In this document: positions 23,417 to 32,817 of the stretch, piece after piece | How the letters are laid out: every line of letters starts with the position of its first letter | Numbering within the stretch: the first letter of the stretch is position 1 | Assembly (NCBI GenBank): GCA_009787625.1 | Contig: WQSX01000021.1 | Span: 1 to 45,599, forward strand | Length of the DNA: 45,599 nt | Reading direction: 5' to 3' | DNA from: Oscillospiraceae bacterium | Lineage (GTDB): Bacteria > Bacillota > Clostridia > Oscillospirales > Oscillospiraceae | Position numbers and translations under genes: made by a program | Notes under the pieces: generated by a model | The model's input: the letters and a program-made list of their open reading frames with translations, nothing else | Databases searched by the model: none | Told to the model about the DNA's origin: nothing

Positions 23417-25069
23417 ATGAAAAAACGAATTATGAAAATCCTTGCACTTGCACTCGTTATCGCTATGGCTGCTATGATGGTTGCAGCCTGTGCAGCAGAC
23501 GACCCAGCACCCGAACCAATCACCCCTGAAGTAGAACCCGCAGAAACTCCTGCACCGGCTGAAGAACCAACAGGTGATGCCCCGGTTCTTGAGGCTCCCG
23601 AAGAAACAACACAAACATCACTCACAGTTCTCCAAGCATCACTTGCAGTTCACTTTAGACCTTGGGGACAAAACGACTCAGCCTCCGCTGATGCTCGTAA
23701 GCAAATTTTCGACACTCTTATCACACTAGACTATGTTACTTTCCAGCCCGTGCCGGAACTCAGTCTCGCAGCTTCATGGGAAGTTGTTGACCCACGTACA
23801 ACAAATATCACACTCCGTGAAGGCGTTATGTTCCACAACGGCGAAGTCATGACAGCATACGACGTTCAATTCTCACTCATGGAGTCTGCTCAAGCAGGCG
23901 GTGTTGAAATCCTTTCAGGTATGATTGAAGAAGTTATTGTACACGACGACCTCAACCTCACAATCATCACTGAGTTTGATTTCGTTCCAATCCTCAGCCA
24001 CCTTTCACACACATCACTCGGTATCGTTCCAATGGCTTACTTCCTTGAAGTTGGCGAAGAAGGCTTTGAAGAGCATCCAATCGGCTCCGGCCCGTTTATG
24101 TTCGTTGATTATATCCTGGGCGACAGAATCGAATTTGTAAGAAACGAAAACTTCTGGGGTCATGTTCCTGCTATCGAAACACTTACATTCATCCTCGTTC
24201 CCGATGCAAGTGTCAGACTCATGGAAGTCAGCGCAGGTAACGCAGACATCGCTTCAGCTGTCAACCCAATCGACCTCGCCGGCGCAGAAGCTGATCCTAA
24301 CGTAACACTCATGCGCAGACAAAATCTCTCAACAGCTTACATCGGCTTCAATGTTGAGCGCCCGCACATCAGCAACCCTCTCGTGCGTCAAGCCATCAAC
24401 TATGCTCTGGACACACATGCAATTGTTGAATCTGTATTCATGGGTCTCGGTCAAGTTCAAGATGGTCCTATGCCTAACCTCGTATGGGGCTACTCACCAC
24501 AAGATCCTTTCCCAACAGACCTTGACAGAGCACGCGATCTTCTCATCGAAGCGGGCTACAACCCAACTCCGGGCGAGCCTGGTGGATTCTCCACATCAAT
24601 CTGGTGGAACATTCCCAACGCACAACGCGAGCAAATCTCTGAAATGGTTCAATTTTCACTCGCTCAACTAAACATCGAAGTTGATATCGTAGGTATGGAA
24701 TGGGCGCAATATCTTTCTGATACAGCCGAAGGTCTCCATGACATGTTCATCCTCGGATGGGTATCAATCACAGGCGACCCCGACTACTCACTCTTCCCGC
24801 TCTTCCACTCTTCAAACTTCGGCGATGCCGGTAACCGTACATTCTGGTATGAGCCACGCCTTGACGAACTCCTTGATTTGGGTCGCTCAACAGTAGATCC
24901 TGCTGTACGTCTCGGAATCTACGAGGAAGCACAAGCACTTATCCGTGAAAATGCTCCTTGGGTATTCTTACACAACGGCGAATGGGCGTTTGCAGTTTCA
25001 AACAACCTCAACGGCTTCGTGCTTAACCCCGCAGGTCACCACAGTTTCGCACCGGTTTGGTTTGACTAA
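23417..25069 (+). CDS. Peptide-binding lipoprotein, family 5 (OppA/DppA-like)
   Basis: A 550-residue lipoprotein with lipobox VAAC (Cys25), an acidic Pro/Glu-rich tether to about residue 60, and a family 5 body of normal length. Visible family features are LAASWEVVDPRTTNITLREGVMFHNGEVMTAYDVQFS (residues about 117-155), GSGPFMFVDYILGDRIEFVRNENFWG, the NPLVRQAINYALD segment and the late GDPDYSLFPLFHS, DELLDLGRSTVD. It captures oligopeptides or dipeptides outside the cell for the permeases encoded downstream. The signal region and upstream leader are closely related to those of the protein at 5695. Biased codon use suggests high expression. Confidence 0.95.
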   Translation: MKKRIMKILALALVIAMAAMMVAACAADDPAPEPITPEVEPAETPAPAEEPTGDAPVLEAPEETTQTSLTVLQASLAVHFRPWGQNDSASADARKQIFDTLITLDYVTFQPVPELSLAASWEVVDPRTTNITLREGVMFHNGEVMTAYDVQFSLMESAQAGGVEILSGMIEEVIVHDDLNLTIITEFDFVPILSHLSHTSLGIVPMAYFLEVGEEGFEEHPIGSGPFMFVDYILGDRIEFVRNENFWGHVPAIETLTFILVPDASVRLMEVSAGNADIASAVNPIDLAGAEADPNVTLMRRQNLSTAYIGFNVERPHISNPLVRQAINYALDTHAIVESVFMGLGQVQDGPMPNLVWGYSPQDPFPTDLDRARDLLIEAGYNPTPGEPGGFSTSIWWNIPNAQREQISEMVQFSLAQLNIEVDIVGMEWAQYLSDTAEGLHDMFILGWVSITGDPDYSLFPLFHSSNFGDAGNRTFWYEPRLDELLDLGRSTVDPAVRLGIYEEAQALIRENAPWVFLHNGEWAFAVSNNLNGFVLNPAGHHSFAPVWFD

Positions 25070-25094
25070 TCAAACTCAGATAGGTAATTATATT

Positions 25095-25135
25095 ATAAGG
25101 GGCGGCAGCGACAAAATGTCTTGTCGCCCCTTTAT
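25095..25135 (+). terminator. Hairpin between binding-protein and permease genes
   Basis: AAGGGGCG (25097-25104) pairs with CGCCCCTT (25125-25132), with a smaller GACA/TGTC stem inside. TTTAT follows. It resembles the hairpin at 7759-7789 after the other binding protein and may reduce readthrough into the permeases. Confidence 0.6.
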
Positions 25136-25169
25136 CCCCTAAATTTACTGTTAATTAAATTATTTTCTG

Positions 25170-25270
25170 CCTTGCTCCCCTACCGGGAACCGCAAATGAT
25201 GCACAAAACGACAGTTCCTTTTGCGAGTTGTCTTGTGTTTGAAATTCTTAACGAAAGGAATTGTCATTTA
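25170..25270 (+). promoter_or_regulatory. Two-state leader that can hide the ribosome site, copy ii
   Basis: Layout as in copy i. The first hairpin is TTGC-TCCC...GGGA-ACC-GCAA. Strand 1 (25201-25223) can pair with strand 2 (25227-25238; 11 of 12, some G-U) or with strand 3 (25252-25265; 14 consecutive pairs, two G-U). Strand 3 contains GAAAGGAA, the ribosome site of the permease at 25271. Differences from copy i mostly preserve pairing. Confidence 0.72.
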
Positions 25271-26197
25271 ATGATTTGGTTCATGCTTAAACGCTTATTA
25301 ATGCTCATTCCCGTTATACTCGGCGTTGTTTTAGTTGTTTATATCTTATCTTACATTGCACCGGGCGACCCTGCACGCACCATTTTAGGTGAAGCTGCGG
25401 CACCGGAAGCAATTGAAGCACTTCGCGAAGAAATGGGGCTTAATGATCCCCTGCTTGTCCAGTACGGCAGATTCGTTATAAATGCCGCTCAGCTCGATTT
25501 TGGCACTTCATATCAGACAGGCAGAAGTGTTTTTACAGAAATTGCGGCTCGTTTTCCCAATACCATGCAGCTTGCAGGTATGGGTATTGTGCTCGCCCTT
25601 ATTTTAGGCATACCACTTGGTATACTGTCTGCGATCAAGCAATATACTCCTTTTGATTTTGGAGCAACTTTCTTTGGGCTTTTAGGTGTCTCCATACCAA
25701 ACTTTTGGCTTGGACTGATGATGATTATTGTGTTCACGGTCACACTCCAATGGTTTCCCGCCACGGGCTTCACCGATCCTATTCAATGGATAATGCCAAC
25801 TATTGCTATCGGCACAAACTCTTCCGCCATTATAATGCGTATGACACGCTCAAGTATGCTTGAGTGTATTCGTCAAGACTACATACGTACTGCAAGAGCA
25901 AAAGGTCAAAAAGAATCTGTAGTTATTTTCCGCCATGCGCTGCGAAATGCGCTGATTCCCGTCATAACTACAGCAGGTCTTTCATTTGGTTTCTTGCTCG
26001 GTGGCGCGGTTTTGACAGAGACAATCTTTGCAATACCGGGTGTCGGCTCCTTTCTTGTCAGCGCAATTTTGAACAGAGACTTTGCAGTTGTCAGAGGTGG
26101 AGTTGTGCTTATTGCAGTTAGTTTTACCGTTGTGAATCTTTTTGTCGATATTCTATATGCATTTATCGACCCCCGGATTCGCTCGCAGTACAGATAG
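25271..26197 (+). CDS. dppB: Dipeptide/oligopeptide ABC transporter permease, DppB family
   Basis: The open frame begins at 25121, but the ATG at 25271 follows GAAAGGAA and gives 308 residues, the usual DppB length; the upstream part is the two-state leader. Features are the first helix LLMLIPVILGVVLVVYILSYI, APGDPARTILG, MGLNDPLLVQYGRF, LDFGTSYQTGR, the coupling loop TARAKGQKESVVIFRHALRNALIP and a DPRIRSQ end. It pairs with DppC encoded 12 bases later. The gene is separated from its binding protein by a hairpin and the leader, so permease synthesis may be controlled separately. Confidence 0.95.
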   Translation: MIWFMLKRLLMLIPVILGVVLVVYILSYIAPGDPARTILGEAAAPEAIEALREEMGLNDPLLVQYGRFVINAAQLDFGTSYQTGRSVFTEIAARFPNTMQLAGMGIVLALILGIPLGILSAIKQYTPFDFGATFFGLLGVSIPNFWLGLMMIIVFTVTLQWFPATGFTDPIQWIMPTIAIGTNSSAIIMRMTRSSMLECIRQDYIRTARAKGQKESVVIFRHALRNALIPVITTAGLSFGFLLGGAVLTETIFAIPGVGSFLVSAILNRDFAVVRGGVVLIAVSFTVVNLFVDILYAFIDPRIRSQYR

Positions 26198-26209
26198 GAG
26201 GCACAAGTA

Positions 26210-27187
26210 ATGAGTAATGGTAATAACAACACAGCAGCTTCAAAAAAAGAAAAAAAATACAGCCAATCTCGTGAAATTTGGAAACGCTTTAAGAAAAACC
26301 CTCTCGCGATGATTGGGCTTGTAATCCTTATATTAATGTTCATTCTTGCCTTAGTTGCAGATTTTGCCGCACCCAGCGTTGACGGTATGCCCGGCTATAA
26401 TCTCCAAGACTGGACAAGAGCACGCCAATTTCCCTCCGGAGAACATTTATTTGGAACAGATAATTTAGGCCGCGACATATTTTCTCGTATTGCACACGGT
26501 GCCAGATTCTCTTTAGCTTTTGGATTTGTCATTGTAGGAATCGGAGTAACTGCAGGTGTTATCCTCGGTTCTACCGCCGGCTTCTACGGAGGTCTTGCCG
26601 ACAATATCATAATGAGAATCACAGACATCTTGCTTGCGATGCCAAACATCTTGCTTGCGATAGCCATTGTTGCCGCGCTTGGGCGAGACATGGTTAATAT
26701 TATGATTGCGGTTGGCATAGCCGCCATACCCGGCTATGCCCGAATAGTCAAGGCGCAGGTATTAACTGTTAAAAACCAAGAGTTTGTCGAAGCTGCGCGC
26801 TCATGCGGAGCAAGTAACTTCCGGCTAATATTCAGGCATATCCTACCTAACTGTATGGCACCCATCATTGTTGAATCCACCATGGGTGTTGCAGGAGGTA
26901 TCCTCTCTGCAGCAGGTCTCTCATTCATCGGTATCGGAATTCAAGCACCACTGCCCGAGTGGGGTGCAATGCTCTCCGAAGGCAGACTCTTTATGCTTGC
27001 CGGTTACTGGCACATGACACTGTTCCCCGGATTATTCATAGCAATGCTTATCTTCTCCCTTAACATGATGGGTGATGGACTACGCGATGCGTTTGACCCA
27101 AGATTACGTGGTGCAAACTTCTCCAAACGTAAGTTTAAAAGACTTCAGCAAGAAAGGCTGAAAGTCGAAGCAGGGGAGGCTAATTAG
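26210..27187 (+). CDS. dppC: Dipeptide/oligopeptide ABC transporter permease, DppC family
   Basis: A 325-residue permease with an AGGAGG site. The N-terminus is basic and cytoplasmic, the first helix is at about 42-62, and the first external loop has normal length (about 35 residues) ending FGTDNLGRDIFSRIAHGARFSL. The coupling loop is EAARSCGASNFRLIFRHILPN; the end of the membrane part is DAFDPRLRG, followed by a short basic tail. This ordinary homologue is a useful contrast to the propeller-bearing permease at 8984, whose loop is 10 times longer. Confidence 0.95.
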   Translation: MSNGNNNTAASKKEKKYSQSREIWKRFKKNPLAMIGLVILILMFILALVADFAAPSVDGMPGYNLQDWTRARQFPSGEHLFGTDNLGRDIFSRIAHGARFSLAFGFVIVGIGVTAGVILGSTAGFYGGLADNIIMRITDILLAMPNILLAIAIVAALGRDMVNIMIAVGIAAIPGYARIVKAQVLTVKNQEFVEAARSCGASNFRLIFRHILPNCMAPIIVESTMGVAGGILSAAGLSFIGIGIQAPLPEWGAMLSEGRLFMLAGYWHMTLFPGLFIAMLIFSLNMMGDGLRDAFDPRLRGANFSKRKFKRLQQERLKVEAGEAN

Positions 27188-27188
27188 A

Positions 27189-28241
27189 ATGGAAAACAAC
27201 CTACTAAGTGTATCAAACCTATCAATTCATTTTCTTCTTGAAGAAGGCACTGTCCGTGCCGTCAATGATTTGAGCTTTTCCATAAAAGCCGGTGAAACAA
27301 TCGGTCTTGTTGGTGAGACAGGTGCCGGAAAAACTACTACCGCACTCGGAATAATGCGTCTTGTACAGAGCCCGCCCGGACTTTATGCAAGCGGTAAAAT
27401 AGAATTCAATAATCAGAACTTACTTGAAGTAAGTGAAGCTGAGATGCGCAAAATCCGCGGCAGTAAGATATCAATGATTTTCCAAGATCCAATGACAACG
27501 CTTAATCCTGTTATGACCGTTCGTGACCAAATTGTTGAAGTTATTTTGCTCCACGAAAACTTAAGCAAAGCGGAAGCAAAAGAAAAAGCAGATGCAATGC
27601 TCGACAAGGTTGGTATCCGTAAAGACCGCGTCAACGAGTATCCTCACCAATTTTCCGGTGGTATGAGACAGCGTGTCGGTATAGCTATTGCGCTTGCCTG
27701 TAACCCTGCCCTGCTCATTTCGGACGAGCCGACAACCGCACTTGACGTTACAATTCAAGCACAGGTGCTTGAGCTTATGAAAGAACTCAAAACAGAGCTC
27801 AACACGGCGATGATTATGATAACGCATGACCTTGGAATAGTGGCTGAAATCTGCGATAAAGTCGCTATTATGTACGCAGGAAGCGTAGTTGAAATGGCAA
27901 CTAAAGAAGACCTGTTTAAAAACCCAACGCATCCTTACACCAAAGGACTGTTCAACTCAATACCTGACATCTACACCGATGTTGAAAGCCTAAGTCCCAT
28001 ACAAGGTCTCATGCCCGACCCAATGAATCTGCCGGCAGGTTGCCCATTCCACCCACGTTGTGAACAGGCAACTTCGGAATGTTCCCAAAATGTGCCTCAG
28101 ATTGTAGATATAGGCAAATCGCACCTCGTCAAATGCTTAAATATCACAGCCGCTCAGCCTGTAGATCAAGGCAACCCCGACTGGGATAAAAGTTTTGTGA
28201 GCGATTTGGCTGACAGTGAAGAAAGTCAGGAGGATGTTTAA
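27189..28241 (+). CDS. dppD: Peptide ABC transporter ATP-binding protein, DppD family
   Basis: A 350-residue ATPase, 1 base after dppC, with a GGGGAGG site inside the dppC end. Walker A GETGAGKT (42-49), Q-loop [12 protein letters not shown], signature [16 protein letters not shown], Walker [13 protein letters not shown] and switch [11 protein letters not shown] are present. The cysteine cluster [15 protein letters not shown] near the C-terminus marks it as DppD. The last 25 residues are acidic. Translationally coupled to dppF, which starts at the very next base after its stop. Confidence 0.95.
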   Translation: MENNLLSVSNLSIHFLLEEGTVRAVNDLSFSIKAGETIGLVGETGAGKTTTALGIMRLVQSPPGLYASGKIEFNNQNLLEVSEAEMRKIRGSKISMIFQDPMTTLNPVMTVRDQIVEVILLHENLSKAEAKEKADAMLDKVGIRKDRVNEYPHQFSGGMRQRVGIAIALACNPALLISDEPTTALDVTIQAQVLELMKELKTELNTAMIMITHDLGIVAEICDKVAIMYAGSVVEMATKEDLFKNPTHPYTKGLFNSIPDIYTDVESLSPIQGLMPDPMNLPAGCPFHPRCEQATSECSQNVPQIVDIGKSHLVKCLNITAAQPVDQGNPDWDKSFVSDLADSEESQEDV

Positions 28242-29198
28242 ATGCCTGAAAAATTACTCGAAGTAAAAGGTCTTAAGAAATATTTCAAAAAAGGCAAAAA
28301 ATGGCTACATGCTGTTGATGATGTTGACTTTATTGTAAACAAAGGCGAAACACTCGGCTTGGTTGGAGAATCGGGCTGCGGTAAGTCAACTGCAGGTAGA
28401 GCTATCCTCAGACTTGTTGAACCCACAGATGGCGAAGTCCTTTTCAATGGGCAAGATGTTGTTAAATTTAACAAAAAGGAACTTAAACAGTTTCGTCAGA
28501 GCGCATCAATAGTCTTTCAAGACCCATTTGCATCGCTCAACCCACGTATGACTGTATCACAAATCATCGAAGAACCGCTCATCATCAATAAAACATATAA
28601 TAACAAGCAAGACAGACTCAAGCGTGTCTATGAAATGATGAGTACTGTCGGGCTTGCACAAAGGCTCGAAAACACATACCCGCACGAACTCGACGGAGGA
28701 AGAAGGCAACGTATCGGTGTTGCTCGTGCGCTCGCACTAAACCCACAATTTATAGTTCTCGATGAACCTGTCTCTGCACTCGATGTCTCTATTCAAGCTC
28801 AGATTCTCAATCTTATGGACGAACTACAAAAAGAACTTGGTCTAACATATGTATTTGTCTCCCACGACCTCAGTGTTATAAAGCACGTCAGCACAAACAT
28901 CGCTGTCATGTATCTCGGCAAAATAGTAGAGCTATCAGACTATGCTTCTGTATTTACAAAACCTCTGCACCCATATACACAGGCTCTGCTCTCCGCTATC
29001 CCGGTACCAAGTCTCGATGTTCGGCGTGAAAGAATCCTGCTCGAAGGCGACGTACCAAGCCCAATCGATCCACCGCCCGGCTGCAGATTCTACGGCAGAT
29101 GCTTCAAACGCGAAGATATCTGCAAAGATGTTGACCCTGAGTTTAAAGAAATCTCACCCGGCAGATTTTGCGCATGCCATCTTGTAAATCCTGAATAG
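28242..29198 (+). CDS. dppF: Peptide ABC transporter ATP-binding protein, DppF family
   Basis: A 318-residue ATPase of normal length, with GESGCGKS (42-49), VFQDPFASLNPRM, Walker B FIVLDEPVSALD and switch FVSHDLSVIKH. The signature reads HELDGGRRQRIG in place of SGGQ, a variant I know from other Gram-positive and Thermotoga DppF proteins, so probably functional. The cysteine cluster GCRFYGRCFKREDIC is also present. Compared with the ATPase at 12025, only about 15 residues separate the strand after Walker A from the Q-loop segment, which defines the size of that protein's insertion. Confidence 0.95.
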   Translation: MPEKLLEVKGLKKYFKKGKKWLHAVDDVDFIVNKGETLGLVGESGCGKSTAGRAILRLVEPTDGEVLFNGQDVVKFNKKELKQFRQSASIVFQDPFASLNPRMTVSQIIEEPLIINKTYNNKQDRLKRVYEMMSTVGLAQRLENTYPHELDGGRRQRIGVARALALNPQFIVLDEPVSALDVSIQAQILNLMDELQKELGLTYVFVSHDLSVIKHVSTNIAVMYLGKIVELSDYASVFTKPLHPYTQALLSAIPVPSLDVRRERILLEGDVPSPIDPPPGCRFYGRCFKREDICKDVDPEFKEISPGRFCACHLVNPE

Positions 29199-29206
29199 AG
29201 GCACAC

Positions 29207-29647
29207 ATGAGCTTTGACGATAAGAACAAGCATAGTAACGAGCATACAGATTCAAAAAATACTGAGTCTAAGACATTTATCCAAAAGTTCATCAGCACAA
29301 TAACTACTGCGGCAGCAATCACATTGATTGTTGCCGCTATCGGTGCTATCTACAGCCTTATTGCTCACGGTGAGCTCAGACAAAACTACGTACTTTACCC
29401 TAATTTCGTCGTCTCATCACTAATCACCATAGTCGGTCTGGTCGGTCCGCGCACCGCAGGTGGAATCCTAGGCTTTGTAAAAGCAAAGGTGCAACAGTTC
29501 AATGCTGTCGTCACCAACGAGACTTACACAGACTTTATGGAAGAGCGCAAACAAAAACGTGCAAAAGGCAAAGAATTTTTTTGGATAGGTCTCACCGGTG
29601 TGCTAATGACAGGCATTGTCGAGATAATTGTATGGCTGATTTGGTAG
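29207..29647 (+). CDS. Small membrane protein of unknown function ending the third peptide operon
   Basis: A 146-residue protein starting 8 bases after dppF with a GAGG site. A hydrophilic N-terminus of about 28 residues is followed by three hydrophobic segments (about 32-50, 65-90 and 123-145) and a basic stretch between the last two (MEERKQKRAKGKEFF). No family is recognised. It and the 82-residue protein at 13600 occupy the same operon position and both combine a charged N-terminus with a membrane C-terminus, but are not alike in sequence. Confidence 0.75.
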   Translation: MSFDDKNKHSNEHTDSKNTESKTFIQKFISTITTAAAITLIVAAIGAIYSLIAHGELRQNYVLYPNFVVSSLITIVGLVGPRTAGGILGFVKAKVQQFNAVVTNETYTDFMEERKQKRAKGKEFFWIGLTGVLMTGIVEIIVWLIW

Positions 29648-29652
29648 TTCAC

Positions 29653-29680
29653 GTCATTCTGCACGCAGTCGCAGAATGAC
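29653..29680 (+). terminator. Hairpin after the third peptide operon
   Basis: GTCATTCTGC (29653-29662) and GCAGAATGAC (29671-29680) form a perfect 10-base-pair stem with an 8-base loop. No T-run follows. It is likely the operon end or a transcript-stabilising hairpin. Confidence 0.5.
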
Positions 29681-29798
29681 AGAGACTCAAGCAGAAAATA
29701 ATTCTGATTTCGATATTGAGTATTTCGGAGATATTTGGAGTATTTGCGAGTATTAACGAGCATGAGTTGTTTGATAATGTAATTTTAGAAAATAGTTG

Positions 29799-29827
29799 TT
29801 GACACTACGTGCCATTTATGTTATTTT
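29799..29827 (+). promoter_or_regulatory. Predicted promoter of rplM-rpsI
   Basis: TTGACA at 29799-29804 and TATTTT at 29822-29827 are 17 bases apart. The leader that follows (about 100 bases, 29836-29936) contains a GCAC/GTGC hairpin and several short pairings and could be an L13 autoregulatory leader, but I could not match it to the known consensus. Confidence 0.55.
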
Positions 29828-29936
29828 ACTAAGGCACGTTTTTGTGCTACCATCTGCAGTTAATGGGCACATGTTCCACGTTTTGTGAGTCGCTCATCAT
29901 CTGCTTACTCATAATTAATTATTAAGGAGCTTTGAA

Positions 29937-30392
29937 ATGTCAACAACACTTGCTAAAAAGGAGACCGTCAAGCGCAATTGGTACATTCTCGATGCCGCAG
30001 GCACACCACTGGGCCGCACTGCCACCGAGGCCGCCAACATTTTGCGCGGAAAACATAAGGTCGATTATACCCCAAATGTGGATTGCGGCGATTTCGTTAT
30101 CGTCATCAACTGCGCTGATGCAGTTTTAACAGGCAACAAACTGGAGCAAAAATACTATCGCCGTCACAGCGGCTGGGTCGGTGGACTCAAAGAAACTAAA
30201 TACAAAAAACTCATGGAAGTTCGCCCTGAGTTTGCAATGACTCAAGCTGTCAAGGGCATGATGTCAAAAAACACCCGCGACCGCGGCGCAATGAAACGCC
30301 TCAGAGTTTTCAGAAATGAAGAACACTTGCACGAGGCTCAACAACCCATGGTTTGGGAAGGTAAATTAAATGTAAGCGGAGGTGCTAAATAA
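29937..30392 (+). CDS. rplM: 50S ribosomal protein L13
   Basis: A 151-residue large-subunit protein. Diagnostic stretches are [60 protein letters not shown] and the [22 protein letters not shown] core. AAGGAG lies 8 bases before the ATG. It overlaps rpsI by one base, the usual L13-S9 pair. Confidence 0.98.
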   Translation: MSTTLAKKETVKRNWYILDAAGTPLGRTATEAANILRGKHKVDYTPNVDCGDFVIVINCADAVLTGNKLEQKYYRRHSGWVGGLKETKYKKLMEVRPEFAMTQAVKGMMSKNTRDRGAMKRLRVFRNEEHLHEAQQPMVWEGKLNVSGGAK

Positions 30393-30796
30393 TGTATACA
30401 TCTAAAAAGCCATATCTATACGGCACAGGCAGAAGAAAATCCTCCGTCGCCAGAGTTCACCTCTTCCCCGGCGGCAGCGGCTCAATAAAAGTCAACGGCA
30501 GAGACATAGATGAGTATTTTGGTCTCGAAACACTTAAATACATCGTCCGTCAGCCGCTCAACACAACTGACACAACAAGCAAAGTAGACATAGTAGCCAC
30601 AGTCAAAGGTGGCGGCGTAACAGGTCAAGCCGGTGCAATCCGCCACGGCATAGCGCGTGCGCTACTCCTGGTCGACGAAAACTTCCGCCCCGCACTAAAA
30701 GCAGCAGGCTTCCTAACACGTGACTCAAGAATGAAAGAACGCAAAAAATACGGACTCAAAGCCGCACGCCGCGCTCCTCAATTCTCAAAGCGTTAA
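30392..30796 (+). CDS. rpsI: 30S ribosomal protein S9
   Basis: A 134-residue small-subunit protein starting inside the rplM stop (TAATG). It has [13 protein letters not shown] near the start, [15 protein letters not shown] in the middle and the conserved basic tail ending APQFSKR, which reaches into the P site. GGAGG inside the end of rplM serves as ribosome site. A terminator follows at once. Confidence 0.98.
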   Translation: MYTSKKPYLYGTGRRKSSVARVHLFPGGSGSIKVNGRDIDEYFGLETLKYIVRQPLNTTDTTSKVDIVATVKGGGVTGQAGAIRHGIARALLLVDENFRPALKAAGFLTRDSRMKERKKYGLKAARRAPQFSKR

Positions 30797-30810
30797 TTTT
30801 AGAAGATTCA

Positions 30811-30846
30811 AAAAACAAAGGTTCAAGTCGAACCTTTGTTTTTTTG
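30811..30846 (+). terminator. Intrinsic terminator after rpsI
   Basis: AAACAAAGGTTC and GAACCTTTGTTT pair around AAGTC, followed by a run of seven or more T. A clear intrinsic terminator. Confidence 0.88.
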
Positions 30847-30896
30847 TTAGCGGCTTATCGTTCTGATAATGGTCCTTGAAGGATGCTCACAGATGA

Positions 30897-30991
30897 GCAG
30901 AGGGTAGGTTGTTTGTGGAGTCTTTTTTCGAGAACAGCGGTGTAGATCCCGATGGCTCGAAAAAAAGCGTAGCAAATAACCTGCCCTCTGC
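30897..30991 (+). repeat. 95-nt dispersed hairpin element, copy B
   Basis: From GCAGAGGG (30897) to CCCTCTGC (30991), between the convergent rpsI and pepF genes. The apex GAACAGCGGTGTAGATCCCG-ATGGCTCG is identical to copies A and C. Outer arm pairs differ from A and C but remain complementary. The A/T-run flanks of the apex (TTTTTTCGAG...CTCGAAAAAA) are also present. It could add a pepF terminator, but a separate terminator already ends rpsI. Confidence 0.85.
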
Positions 30992-31021
30992 GGGAAACAA
31001 CGCAAACAGCCAACCCGTTCG

Positions 31022-32695
31022 TTAGCCCAACAATTTCTCAACGCCCTTGACAATATGTTCAACACAGCCGTTTTCAAACGGTGATTTCAGACCTGCCTCG
31101 GCGACTAGGTCTGTAAATCGCCTTGTGCCGGCTTTTTTAAGGAGATCTGTGTAACTCTTCCACGCGGCATCTTTGTTCTCTTCCAGCCATATTCTGTACT
31201 GGATAGCGCATGTCTGTGCCAGGCAGTAGTCTATGTAGTAAAACGGTATTCGATAAATATGCAACTGACGTTGCCAGTGACCACCTTTACCAAAAAATTG
31301 GTCATCTTCAAAGTCCAAATGCGGCTTATACTCTCGCTCCAGTTTTTGCCATGCGGCTTTGCGCTCATCGGGAGTCATCTCCGGATTTTCGTAGATAATG
31401 TGTTGGAACTCGTCCACCATACAACCGTAAGGTATAAATGCAAGTGCCGCCACTATTTGCATTTTGAGGAATCTGTCTGTATCCTCTTTGAAGAACATCT
31501 CCATCCAACCGCCCGTAAAAAACTCCATAGCCATAGAATGAATTTCAGCCACATCATTAGTATAACGTGAATTTTCAACTATTTCCATGTCCCTTGCCAT
31601 GTATGTGGCAAGAGCGTGCCCGCATTCGTGTGTAAGTACGTCTACATCCTCGCTTGTGCCATTGAAGTTTGCAAAAACAAACGGTGAGCCGTAGTCAGGT
31701 AAGGTTGCACAATAACCGCCGCCTGATTTGCCCTCTCTGGTGAGCACGTCAAACAGTTCATTTTCCTGCATAAACTCGAAAAATTCTTTAGTTTCGGCAG
31801 AAAGTTCATTATACATCTTCTGCCCTGCTTCAAACATTTCATCGGGTGTGGCCTTTGGAGTTGGGTTGCCCTCTGCAAAATAGATGTCCTCATCATAGAA
31901 TTTTAGTTTGTCAACGCCCAAATCCTTCGCTGTCTGCTCGTAAACCTTTGCCATAAATGGCACCAAGACGCTTTTCACCTGGTCGCGGAAACGCTTGACT
32001 GTTGCGGCATCATAGCTGTTACGCCTCATCCATATATAACCCAGTTCTACGAAGTTTTTATAGCCGAGTTTTTTCGCCATTGAATCACGCAATTTGACAA
32101 GCTCGTCAAAAATCTCGTCGAGTTCTTTTGCATTTTCAAGGAAAAACTCAGTGCGCTTGGCATAGGCTTTTTTGCGTACTTCTCTATCCGCTCCCAGCAT
32201 GTATGCACGCAATTGAGCGAGATTGTTTTTCTTACCGTCAAAATCAATGCTCGCAGACGCTATTAGCTTATCATACTTGCTTGTCAGAGCATTTGCCTTT
32301 TGCATCTCCTCGATTATCTTTTCGTCAAAACCCTTCAGTGCAAGCTCCCTGTCAACAAACCAAAGCTCACCAAGCTCATCTTCAAGCTCCTTTCTGTGGG
32401 GCGACTCAACCATGGCCTTGTAGAATCCTAAGCCATGCATTTGCACGATTGGACCGCTTTGGTCAAAGAAGGCTTTTTCTCCATCATAAAATTCATCTTT
32501 TGTGTCCATTGAATTTCTGATATACGCCAGACTCGTGAGTGTGTATTGGGTCTTGTACATCTTAGTGAACTGCTTGTGAATATCACGCACTTCTTTTGCA
32601 CTTTTTGCATTTTTGACAGATTCAGTGAGCTTCCCCATTTGCTCTCCCAACTCTTCAATGTTAGGTCTCTCATAAGGCATTTGCGAAAATTTCAT
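31022..32695 (-). CDS. pepF: Oligoendopeptidase F-type zinc metallopeptidase (family M3)
   Basis: A 557-residue cytoplasmic peptidase that cuts short peptides. The zinc motif HECGH is at residues 356-360 (His356, Glu357, His360) and the third ligand is Glu384 in AEIHSMAMEFF. The C-terminal YxxxY region FYYIDYCLAQTCAIQ and the late GLKSPFENGCVEHIVKG match M3B peptidases. Length fits PepF (about 560-600). AGGAGA precedes the ATG. In context it would degrade peptides brought in by the three importers of this window. Confidence 0.95.
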   Translation of the reverse strand: MKFSQMPYERPNIEELGEQMGKLTESVKNAKSAKEVRDIHKQFTKMYKTQYTLTSLAYIRNSMDTKDEFYDGEKAFFDQSGPIVQMHGLGFYKAMVESPHRKELEDELGELWFVDRELALKGFDEKIIEEMQKANALTSKYDKLIASASIDFDGKKNNLAQLRAYMLGADREVRKKAYAKRTEFFLENAKELDEIFDELVKLRDSMAKKLGYKNFVELGYIWMRRNSYDAATVKRFRDQVKSVLVPFMAKVYEQTAKDLGVDKLKFYDEDIYFAEGNPTPKATPDEMFEAGQKMYNELSAETKEFFEFMQENELFDVLTREGKSGGGYCATLPDYGSPFVFANFNGTSEDVDVLTHECGHALATYMARDMEIVENSRYTNDVAEIHSMAMEFFTGGWMEMFFKEDTDRFLKMQIVAALAFIPYGCMVDEFQHIIYENPEMTPDERKAAWQKLEREYKPHLDFEDDQFFGKGGHWQRQLHIYRIPFYYIDYCLAQTCAIQYRIWLEENKDAAWKSYTDLLKKAGTRRFTDLVAEAGLKSPFENGCVEHIVKGVEKLLG

Positions 32696-32747
32696 GTGTT
32701 ATCTCCTTTATATCATTTCAATTATTTTGACTATCACAAAAAAACAA

Positions 32748-32791
32748 TGTCTGACAGATTGGTGGGTATTACTTCACTAATCTGTCAGACA
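32748..32791 (-). terminator. Intrinsic terminator of the coiled-coil lipoprotein gene
   Basis: TGTCTGACAGATT and its complement form 13 pairs, extended by about four more. On the minus strand it is followed by TTGTTTTTTTG, a good T-run, so it ends the transcript from 33399. Confidence 0.85.
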
Positions 32792-32817
32792 GGTGTGGCT
32801 CTTGAGACTACTAAAAC